DNA of 64,000 nucleotides from Promerops cafer (Eukaryota > Chordata > Aves > Passeriformes > Nectariniidae): positions 62,001 to 126,000 of the forward strand of contig VZSE01002451.1 in NCBI GenBank assembly GCA_013398275.1, in the 5' to 3' direction. The position numbers and the translations under genes were made by a program. The notes beneath the pieces were generated by a model, which was given only the letters and a program-made list of their open reading frames with translations, had not been told where the DNA came from and searched no databases. This document shows, piece after piece, positions 26,201 through 38,200 of this stretch (position 1 is the stretch's first letter; each line of letters begins with the position of its first letter).

Positions 26201-29200
26201 AGGGAAGTCTGTTTTGCAGGTACAAGTTATGTTGAAAAAAAGGACAACAATGCAGTGCTACCTTCAGGTATTTGCTAGGAGACAAGAGAGTTAGACAAGG
26301 AATTCTGTTCCTTTACACTGACTTATTGCACTTGCCATAATGACAGGATCAAAATGACACCAGTCCTCAGTGAGCAACTTAAACACAGCTCAGTTTGATT
26401 TAGAATTTTGTGAGCTGAGATAAATGTCTAGAAACAGAAGTGGAAAACGTAGCTAGAATGAGTAAATGCAAGTAAATTGTTTAAGTGCCTTCATAGCTTA
26501 ACAGGGTAAAGCTGTAACGGGGTCAAGCTGCAGCCAAGAGGAAAGCGTTCGTTTCACTCTGCAGATGAGCAAAGAGTGGATCTCGTACAGCTGTGACAAG
26601 GGGCCCTGCGCTCCACAGCCCAGTGGTGCCCTGGCAAACAGCACAGGCATGGGCAGTTCCCAATACCCTCTTTGCTGCCCCCAGAGCTTTTCCTAAACCT
26701 AAGAAGGACCTCTTTGAGCAGCACCAGAACCTTCAGATGCTGCAAAATCCACCTCACTGTCTGAGAGCCACCCTGTGGAAACTTCCCAGCTACAGAACCT
26801 GAGGAAGAAAAATAAAATAACCTCTGCAGGTTGTAATAGATGTCACCAAGCTGGGAAAAAATACTGAGCACAAACCATTGGAGGCAGACAAAAATTAACT
26901 AAATAAAAACTTCAGTCTCTCACTGGTGTCTTCCTCTACCCCTGCACAAGCTGTTCAAACATCATAAAGCATCATTTCACATGACGGCTTCTTGGAGCAA
27001 TTGGACTGACCTTGGGAGAGAGGCTGTGCTCCAGTGAGGCCTGAGCACTACATGAGAGTGTGCAAGAGGTAAACAGAGGGGAACTGTGAATAAATGGTGA
27101 CAACAGCTTAACCAAATTTAACATGAGAGGCACAGGAACACTGCCAAAAGCTGTCACAGTGAAGGGGTTTAAATCAACCAATCCGAGCCCATCCTATGCT
27201 CAGGTAATTCTATCTCCCAAAACAAGGAAGCAAGACCTATAATACAAAGCATGAAGACTGAATCTCCCCAAATTAAACTGAGGAATTAAATTAGCAATGT
27301 TAAATGGGTGAAGGCAAGGATATTTTCAAGTCAAATAGCAAGAACTGGAAAACAATTTTTTTGTGAGAAAGATACCCCCTCCGGTAAGTGCTGATCAGTA
27401 ATATGTAATATAAAGAGGGATACTGTCAAATTAAAGGAGCCAACATGTAAGGAGAAAAATATCCTGTTTTTTCTGGTTTAGAAAAGGCCTGGGGCTGCAG
27501 AGGTGCCAAAAAGGGACCGGGGAGTGCCGGGGCCACCTGTGCTCCACTCAGCCCAGGGACCAAACGCTCTCTGGAGCCCGCGCTGCTGAGGAGCAGATGC
27601 AGGGAAAACACCGAGTTTATCTGCGCAGCAGCAGCCAAACGCCAGGGGCAGCTCCCCTGGGGCCGCAGCTTTTCCTCAGAGGGCTCAGCGGGGCCGCGGT
27701 TGGACTCGGGGAGCTGTCGTGAGCCGCCCTCCCCGCCAGCGCTCCGCGGGCCCCTCTGTGCGGGACGGCTGCTCCCAGCCAGGGCTGCCACAGCTGCGAT
27801 CTGCGGGCCCCGCGCGGAGCGCTCGCTCCGGCCCTGCCGAGGCTGCGGCACAGCCCGGCCACCGACCCCTCCTCGGCACGCAGGGACACAGGCATCGTCC
27901 TCCACGAGCCAGCAACGCTCTTAGAACCTGGAAATGCTTCTATCTGAAAGGAGATTTAAAAGATTGCATTTGTTTTCGTTGGAAAGATAATAGCTAGAAG
28001 AGCTCATGATAGTGACATTTATATGGGTAATGACCACACACACATTTAAAAGAGAAACAAAAGACGTACTAAAAACTCCAGTGCCGAGATGAGCCAGAAA
28101 CCACTCTGAATAGGGGAGGGAAATGCTTCTGGGGAGCGAATCCTCTGCAACTGCCTGTGTTGGGTTTCCTCTGCCTGCTCTTGGAATGTCTTGTCCTGGC
28201 TACTGCTGGGAAACGCAGCACGCCATAGAGACCTGCCGGGCTGCTCCGAGTGCTTTGTTAGGATGGGCCATCGTGTTTCTAAATTCTATGCAATCATGCT
28301 GCTTGTCGAACAAAAATGGTGCACTTAGGTATCCAGCTGTGGGAATACTTGAAAAATCCCAGCTTCCCTACCCAGTTTAACTACTCCCACAGGCTACTAC
28401 TTAAATCTTAACCATGGGAGAAGAATTTAAGTTTTTATTGTTATTTTTAAAGCAGTGCCTGTCCCCACTCACACTCTTGCATTCCTGTTTTTTCCTGTGT
28501 GTGAACTCAACAGGGTTTGTGCCTCGAAACCTTTTAGATGAGTGTTCAAGGGTGGTGAGGTCCCCTGCAAGGCCAGAGGGGTGCAGGCTCTGCTCCAGCT
28601 GGGAATGCCGAGCAGTGTGTGGAGCTGCCAGCTTGCTGCTCCCGCCGGGCACGGCTGCCCCGGTGCTGGAGCTCAGCAAACATTGCTGGCTGTGGGCAGC
28701 TGTATCCTAGGAGCACGAACCTGAGCTGAAACCCTGACAGCTCCGGGTAACACTTGAGCATCGCTGCCTCCTCTGCATCAAGAGAGTTTAGCAGAGTTTC
28801 GCAGTTCACCATAAAAATCTATGTTCTGCTTGGGCTCGCCCAACAAGGAATTTAGTCTGTTTCCTGGAAGTTAAGGCACAGTTTTCAGCTATGAAAGGAC
28901 TTTGGTCAGCAGAAAAATCTGGCTATGTTAGCACAAGCGGCCAACATGGGGATCTGTGTCCTTAAAATATTCATCACAATCCCTACAGCTCAAGCTGGTC
29001 CCTAAAATACTACCCTGTGTGTGTGTGCATGTGTGAATGTGCTCTGGGCATGCTCAAGGGGAGATTTTCATCAGCGAAACTGTCCAGTCTCCAGTGCCAT
29101 GTTTTTAATTCTCTCCTGAATATCTGCCTACTAATTAGGTTGCTGTGATACTCAGGTTGTTAAAAGAGGAGGAATCATTCCTGGTACAAATTAAACACAT

Positions 29201-32200
29201 AATGCATTAGAGCTGAAAAGGTGACGCCTTCTGTGTGGAAGATGAAACACTGAAAGACTTACAGCAGGAACTCAGCTGGATACACTAAAATTCCCAGGCA
29301 GCAGCTCAGGCATGTGTGTTTCAATAACTAATAGCCTGCACATTTCCTGTTAATACTGTACTACAACCACAGTTTGCTTTGGTTTGGAAAGTAATAATAA
29401 ATATATACCGTATATTTTACCTTAATTGTAACTAGCATAATTCAGTAAATTTGCAGGTCCTTTGGGGCCTTTTAATATATATCAGTGCCTATATATAGCT
29501 ATATATAAAGAGATATAAATACTCTCACAGGCATGAAAAAAAATCCATATCCTTCCTTAATTCATTACATTTGAGGGCTCCTGGCTCTATGGAATATTTC
29601 TGTTGAGGGCCATACAAGGGTGTGATGGGGGAGCCTCCTCTCCACCCTGTCCAAGACACAGGAGCAACAGGACACAAACCATGGAGAGAAGGAGCTTGGC
29701 TGGAAACAAAAGGAACATTTTGCTCACACAGCATGCCCTGGCCTGTGCCATTCACAGCCACAGGAGCCACAGAATCAAACAAAATACCTATTTTTTTATG
29801 AAGGGACTGAATAATTTAATGGCCAAAACCAACATTTCCATGCTAAGCGAGGGGTAATCACATCTTGTGCTTCAGGATGTAAAGTGATCGCCCATGGAGG
29901 CAGAGAGGAATTGTGCTCTCTTCACTCACCACACAGCTCAGGGTGACTGACCACGTACTGGGGGCCTTTTCCAGTTCCCCCTGAAGCACCACTGGAGGAT
30001 GGTGCTGGAGATGGAATTCCTGTCTGAGGGAGCCGGGATTTCAGGTGGGATTGCAGGGCCAACACTTCCTCTGCAGAGGCATCAGCAGGCAATCAAGGAA
30101 AAGGACTACTCAGAAAAATCTTACTTGATTCACACACACAACCAAAAGGAAACTTTGGGAATAACTGAGCCTAACTCAGTAACCACCTTGTCTGTGGCAC
30201 TGTGCACATTTCTGCACCAACATTGCCTGAAAATGCCCAGCTCCACAGCCCTTCCCACAGAACTACAGCAGTCAAGTGGGATTCCACCCACAAAGAATCA
30301 TGAAACCAAGTGTCAGTCACGGACAACAAACCAGTTCCTCAGCTCTACTGGAAAGCATTTGTCACTCACATCAATGGGAATCCTCAGAAATCTTGGTCCT
30401 AACAGAAGGGCTTTTTAAAAGGGAAAATTAAAAGTCAAAACATAGAAAAGACTGATCTTCCTTTCACTTTCTAAGTGCACACCTTAGGAATCTCAATCAG
30501 AAATCCCACTAAAACTTTTTATTAACTTTCTTGTGATCATGCTTTAACAATAAATTTTGAATGGTGGAAGTTTATATTAAATTGTAGTAAGTCCTGTGTA
30601 AGACCTGTGTATGCCATGAGCTAGCAGTGACCTACAGAAAACACACCTAAAGGCTACAAGAGCCATGACTTTGCTTTAGAATTATTGATCCTGTCCGCAC
30701 TCTCAGCCTCCCTAACCAGGCAGGGGTGTTTAAGGATCTCTGTATTCTCCCAATGCACACCAAATGTCCTGTTCCAATTACAGTGCAACAAAAAGAACCA
30801 AAAAAATAGATACAGATGGACATGAATTGTTCTGAGATTTCCATCACAATGTCTGGATAGGTGTTTTCTATATATCCACAGTGCTTAGTCTGCAGAAGAA
30901 ATAGATTTGCTCTCTGCTTTAGTCTTTGTTCAATACCAGTTCCAGGACAAATTAACAGGATAAGAAATTATAAAGCTCCTTTCAAGATAAGAGAGCTTGA
31001 CTAGACCTTGACTGCCAAACACTGCATACAGTATACTTACTAAATACTAATTGGAACTGAAAATTGAAAAATAATGAAAATAAATTCAAACTGAGACTTT
31101 TGAATTCCTATTATAAATACGAATGAAGTATAACTGCAAATGGAAATATGTAAGACAGGGATGTGTCCAGTATGAAAACTGTCTGGGTTTGCTTTTTATT
31201 TAATGGCGTGATGGCTTGACTGGCAGATTCCTCAGCTAGACAAAGAACCTCAACCTATATCCCATTGAGTTCAGTGGAAACAGGACCAAATCCAGGCTGA
31301 AAAACATCTGTGCTTTATGTCAAATCATTTTCTGTATATTTTGGGTTATAAGACCGTTCTGTAACAGTTCCATGCACAGCAGTACTGCCAGATTGAACAA
31401 TCATGACTTTTGAGAATTATGTTTTAACTCAGATTAACATGGAGAAAAATAGCAAATAAAGCACCAGAGTAAGAAGCACAAACCAAAGCAGCTCCACATT
31501 TTATCTGAAGTGCAGCCACTTAAAGGAACTGAGAGTTTCCATGAGATGAAGTTCTCCCATAAAACCCAGCACACCAACCAGTTCATTCATAAAATCTCTC
31601 CCCCAAGCATTATTGTCACTGATATTGTGAGAAAGTCCAATTCAGTTCCAGGACCAGGAGATTATTTTTTTTTAATGGGAAAAAAAAAGTTAACACGGAT
31701 TTTCATCTCTTCCCATAATATTAAAAATGATGTGTAAAGCTCTGCTAATCAGGTCCCTGGACAGAGCCCAATCTCTGGCCACGTGTTTCTGTTCTGGGTC
31801 TTGCCCTACGGGAATTTCTGTCAGCACATGCTCAGGAAACAGTTACACCGTTCACTCTTTTGGACTTTTCTGTAAGACAGACTCTATCTGAAGTTTGGTG
31901 AACCTTTGCACTAATCACTGCCAGGTGCCTCTGGCTATGATTCTGGAATGCAAAGAATCTTTTCCTTCTCTCCCTCTTTCTTCCTTTTCCTCTTCTCCCC
32001 CTCTCCCTGATATATAATAAATCCTTCAACATAGATCACCTTGCTGGGCATCATTGCATTTCTTACCTTTTCCTGTAAGCAATGAGCACCCAAGTCCTGG
32101 GGCTGTGACACGGGGCTGTGACACAGAGCTGTGACTGCAGGGTGCAACAAGGTACTCCCAGGTCCAACACCGTGTCTCTGGTTTTCCCATGAGCATGGCC

Positions 32201-35200
32201 AGAGGCTCTGTCCCTGCTCTGCTGCAGCTGCATCCTGTGACACACCTGTGTGTGACATCCTGAAAGTACTGCCGAGGCAATGGCAGCCTTCTTCTGGCTT
32301 TTAGACAAATACAAAATACTAATTTCCACTCAAAATCCTGCCTTGGATTACCCGCATCCAGTTCTGCACCTTTGCTCTCCCACACTCTGAGCAGAGTCCA
32401 TAAGTGTAGGAGCTGCTCAGCTCTAAGGAGTAAGAGGGGCTTCATAAATATTGTGGAGAACACTATCCACAAGAACTTTCATGTGACTGAAGAGTTGCAA
32501 GTCATTTAATTGCCTTAGAATATTTTTAGTGATACCAATGACAGTGATAACAAAAGCAATTTCATGTTCAGAATCATAAAAGAGCCCTAAGAATCCTCTC
32601 CTGGTACACTCAGGGGTTTTCTGTGTGGGCCTGCTCTTGGGCCCAGAGGGGCATCCTGAAATACTGAAATAACTCCCTGTCTGCTCTAACAAGCACATGT
32701 GCAAGTATGAGTGGGGCACAGGACACAACCCAGTGTTTGTCACGCATTTCTTCATCTACACAAGCTCACAGAACAAGCAAACACACTTACTCTGAGTTAA
32801 ATGAGTATCTCTGCAATTGTTCTGACCTGAGATGTGCGATTTCTGCAGGGCAGTTCCTCACAGGGATCATTATGGGAACTGTGCCACTCCAAAGGATGTT
32901 TGTATTTATAAGGGTTTGTTTAATAACCTCTGAAATGAAGCCGATGAATTGCTACAGTGGAAGTCACTACACATGAAGGAGATTTGAAAAATTATTCTAG
33001 CTTACAATCTAGCAGGAAAAGGTATTTTGGAGTGAAAGAAAAGCCTTATTAATATGGTCAAAGAAATATCAAAACATATTTAAATAAAGAGCAGGGCCTT
33101 AGGTTCAAGTGATTGCCAGGAAGTCAATTACAAAGACACATAATCAAACACAGAGACTGTCTTCTCCAGATTATCTGGCATGTGCTGCATGCTTGACTGA
33201 TCTATCTTCTTTCAGTCATTTAGGGTCATTATTCTCTGGCAAACAGGCAGCAAGATGCTTCCAGGTGTGCTCTGTACAGGTACTGATGTCTGCTGTCTTC
33301 AGGTTTGCCAGGTAGAACACACTGCCCAATGATGGGAGATGTTAAAATAGCTTCTTTATTTGTTAGACCATGATAAACTCCTGTGTTTGGTGTAGATTGT
33401 TTGCATCAAACTGCAGCAGTTTTGCTTAAAAAACAAAACTAAATTTGGAAAAAAAAGAGGAAAAAAAAGCTTTACAGATGTTGAGTGTAAATTTAACTAC
33501 AGATAAATCCAGTAATGGCTAAAATCATTAATGTAATGCAGAAGAGCTCTGGCTGAATCCATCTTAAATGCTTTCTGGGTTACTCTGACCATCTCCTTTA
33601 ACCTCCCACCTTCTCCTGTAACTCTCTGATTTCTCTCTCTGTTTTCTCCTTACAGTGTCTCCTCTGGGCAGGCACCATGGCCCTTACTTTGAGAGGCACT
33701 GGTGGAGGCTCTCTCCTGAGTGTCAGTCCAGCCCTCTCAGAAACTCAAATGAAACACTTGCCCACCTATTTCTGCTGATGGACAAACAATATTTACCCCA
33801 GGATCCAGCACCAGGTTATCCTTGTAACTGCTGAAGTAAGCTTATGCTAATGCTAATTTTGCTTTAAGGGGAGGGGGGAACCTGTATAAGCCTATCTGGA
33901 CATGATTATGAATTAATTCTGATCACATTTTCTACAATGAGATAAATGACTTGGGATTTGAAACCAGATGCTTTTAATTACTGCTTTTCTTTGTTTCGTG
34001 GGGCCCAGCGCCGCACCTGTACATTGTTCTTTCTGGACAGATGTACTGATGCCCCTTTTGCGTGCTCAGATCCATAACTCTGAGATAAATTATGAAAGGT
34101 TCTTGGCTTCCTCCATTGAAAATGTTTTCAGCTGTCAGAGATATCTGTTTCTTGTTACTGGTTTTAGTGCTTTTGAAGGGAAGACTAAACCACTGGCTTG
34201 TGTATTCTGTTATAAATGAGGAGTATTCTCCAATGGAATCCACAGAGAATGAGGGATGGATCTCCTTGGTCTGTTAGAAAATCTGTGCAGGTATTTAGTT
34301 CTCCAAAGTACTTCTAGAGAGTTAAAGTTCCTTTCCTACAAAGATCCTAACAGCGTGTCAGTTCCTAGTCCACTGATTTATATGCGCTCACAAACTTAAT
34401 TTAAAAGATTAATCAGTAAACAAGATTAATAATAATCAGATTTAAGTGGCTAAGACACCTAATTGTCTCTTAAAGGAATGAGAATTAGGAGCACAAAGGT
34501 ATTTTTTTACCTGGCCTGGATCCTGGCAGCTCAAGGAGATAGCACAGGAAAGAATCTCCCCCATGGAACTGACAAGATTTTATCCTGTGTGTTTAGTTTC
34601 AAGCTTAAAAATATCAGGGATTTAAAATCTAGTGTTCCCAGGTTGAGCAGAAGGGAGGCTCTGTGTTCCTCACGTTACTTCATGTAAAAAGAAGTGAAGG
34701 ACTAAGTTTTTAACAGAGAACTCTTTACACTGAAGTATTCCTGTGGTATTTGAAATAACAGGTGCTAAGAAGCAAGCAAACAAAAACTCTGATGTTTAAG
34801 CGCCCTGATTAAAATGTCTCTTTTCACTTGATAGTTCTTAAATCCCATTTCTTGTGATTTTCTGTGGGGGTCAGTGTCACTTCAGGGGGGTCTGGCCCCT
34901 GGTTTGAGCTGGCAGCATTTGCCTGGGGAGAAGTCCAGGCAAAGGGAGTTGTGTGAGCCCTGCCCTCTAACCTTGCTTAGAGCTAATCCTTTATATTAAA
35001 GGCTCACCAGGTTTGGCTCAGAGTCCTCATTAATCACCACCTCTGCACATCACAGATGTCTTAATCCCACTACTTCTTCATTTACTTGTGTGTTTACAGA
35101 GCAGAAATGACCTAAATTACCACAGGAATATAAAAAAATGGTTTCACTTTCCTTTCCCTTGGAGACACATCACCCTCCCAATCAAGTCATTATTTGTCAG

Positions 35201-38200
35201 TGCCCCAGCTCCTGTTGGGAACAGAAGTGCTGTTTGTCACAGCAGCACAAGTGACAGAGAGCCTCAGTCACACACTCAGGGATCGTGTTCAGGTCCTACA
35301 AAGTGACCTTGTTGGGCCATTGCACTAAATTGGTGCAAATCCCAAACTTGGTGCCACCACTCAAACTCACTTAACTTCAGTCAGATCAGTTTCATTAAAG
35401 CTGATAATTTATCACACTGAATATTCTAAACTGCAATTTACAGAGATAGTCTACAAATGAAACTAAGTACATTTTTAGATGACTTGGATAATAACAGCTA
35501 AAAAAATAGTAGAAAGCAAGCCAAGTGCAACATTCGCCCAAAATTTAATACTAAAAGCTGTTTTTCTGTCCTCACTCTGCTACAAATCAAAATAGACTAT
35601 TTTTGCAATGGGCGAAATGAAACCCAGTTTGACATTATACATGGCAAATGCTACAAGAAATGCTAAAATAAACCCTTGCTACCTGAAATAAGAAATAAAT
35701 ATACATTTTAACCTGGATCATGCCAAGCCCACTTTCTACATGCTGAAGTATTTCTCAGCCAACCACTTTTAGCTAAATTAATATCAGTATAAGTAGATTT
35801 TTTTTAGTGTAGCATACACTTCATTCCAGAATTTGAAAAAATGTGCTCCATATTGAATAAAGCCAGTATAAATACATTTGGTAATGAGGTCAGATTTTGT
35901 TAGAACATTTTCAAGTGAATTAGATAATTTTGTCAAACTATTTAAATGTCTCAGCAAACCATTTGGGAAAATTGACTGCTGCATTTGGTATTGACTTTGG
36001 CAAGGGACAGTGTAACATAGGACTTTTTTTGTCAAAAAAAAAAAAAAGAAAAAGCTTTTAAATCAAATTCTGAATCTCGTGTCAAACTTGAGTAGACTAT
36101 TTGTACTCTGCCTCATGTAGTTTTTGGCATCTCACACATTTGATGACTCAGTAATTAGATTTCTTGATAGTAATCACTTGGTTCCTGCCACAGACTGCAC
36201 GATGTGATCCAGCCCTGCCATCGTCCCGATCCACAGAGCCGGAATTCTCTGCGTTTGCTCAAACCCAAATGCTGAGACAGCTGAGAAATGAGGCCAGACC
36301 CTCTGTGTGTGCCAGAGAGCTGCAGCAGTACCCATGGAGGGAGGCAGTGGGAGGGGTTCCCTTCCCTCTGCAACCCTCAGGTACATCCCAGGAGGGACAG
36401 CACTGCCACGAGCTGGCCAAGGGGAACAGCCCGGTAATCCAGGGGCTCCAAGCATGCGAGTGTTAAGGGATTTTGCCCAGTTAAATGGATGGAAGCTTTA
36501 AACAAAACTGTGCTAAATGAAATTCAAGGACTATTAATTAGTTCACACAAAGTTTCTGCACTTGCAATTAAGATGTCATGTACGGGCTGCATTTCAGCAG
36601 TCATGAATAATGTAAGCATAAAGCATTAAATAAGCAGAAGGATCTTGGACTGGGAATGACGATGCTGAATGAAGATTGAGTTTAGCAAATGGTATTTGAG
36701 ATGCTGAAAAATTCCAAGTAACTATGTCATGAAACTGGATGCCCTGTTTTAAAATAACTATTCAGATACACGTTCCAGTCTCCATTCCCTGATGTTTGCT
36801 TTATGGTTAGGAATCTGTTATCTCACTCCCACATTTTGTCACAGGATATTTGGGCAAAGACTTTACTTAGGTACATGAGCACTGAGATAAGAAATCAGCA
36901 CTGTTGTCTCCTCCGAGAAAGAATCCGCGCTGCATTAAAGCTGGAATTGGCAGAGACAATTCTGATGGAAACTCTGGTGTGTCTGCAGCAGGAGCTCAGT
37001 GAGAGGCTCAGCCCACTGACCATAGTGCTCCTGCTGGAAGGGAAGTGCTGTGCTCTGGAATGGAGACACCAGGGGCAGGAATGAGAATTCATCTGGGAGC
37101 TTCCGACCCCTCAAACTGGAAACTTGTCTGCTGCCCTCACCCTGGTCAGGGCCTTTGCTTTCATTTCTTATTAGCAGCACCAGAACACAAAGTGCCTTAG
37201 AAACAAATCCACCTTCCTGACAGCCTGCTAAATCCTTCCCATAGTATATCCTTACTTTATTTCATTCTTGGTTGGGAATTTTTGCCTTAACTCCCCTAGG
37301 AACCAACTCCAAGAGGAAACAGCTGAGCAGACAGGGAGGGATCCCACTCCAACAGGCTTGGGCAATCCCATTCTGCAGGGAAATCAGCTCATGGATGACC
37401 TTCACTTTGGAATGTCTATCACCATTCCTCCTATTTGCTCTACTGCCTTCTCTGCTACAGAAAACTTCCCATTTATCTGGAGTAATTTCCAGTGCCTCCT
37501 GTTGGCCACGACTCTGCCATGGGAATGAGTCTGCCAGCAGGAAATACAAGGTCAGGAATGTGGCAGGGAAGGAGAAGGGCTGGGCACAGGTATTTTATGA
37601 GACAAGGACAGGATAAGTCCATCCACCATACTGGGAGGGGGCCACTGGTACCTGCTACCAGCTGAGGTCAGAAGAGAAGACTGAAGGAGCAGAGGGTACA
37701 GAAGCCCAGCTTGCTGCAGAATTCATTCCCCAATTAGGAAAATAAGGAGGACTAGTTTCCTCCTAAGTGAATTTCCTCAATCAGATTATCCTCCAACCAC
37801 CCCACGAGTAAGTTTCCTTATCATACCTCTTCCATGCCACATACACTCTGCCTTCTGCCCTTTGCTTAAAATCCTTCCAGGCTTTCTTTGCACCGTATAA
37901 AAGAAGGGAAAGGTCAGTCCCTGGACTAGGATAGGGAAACTCTACATTTAATTGCTATATTTGCTAAAGGAACCAACATGTTCCTAGGGAAAGAAAATTC
38001 TTCAATCGCTCTGTATCTTAAATTCCCACCAGTAAAGCCAAATCAGAGTCCTTTCCCCATCCAAAGTGCTGGGAAGTAAAACTGTAAGGATGAAGTTGAA
38101 TTTGCATGAGTCCAGGCACCAAAAAAATCTGAGTAAAAAGGTTAGAGCAGAGTTTTGTGGCTTGCAGAGATTCTTTACTGTTGAGAAGATGTTATGAGAG

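Noticed and set aside
27426..27905. 159-codon open frame on the minus strand over the CpG island
   Set aside because: Arg/Ala/Gly/Pro-rich composition as expected of any frame in CpG-island DNA. Overlapping frames are open on both strands, and there is no domain or plausible splice to GLIS1.
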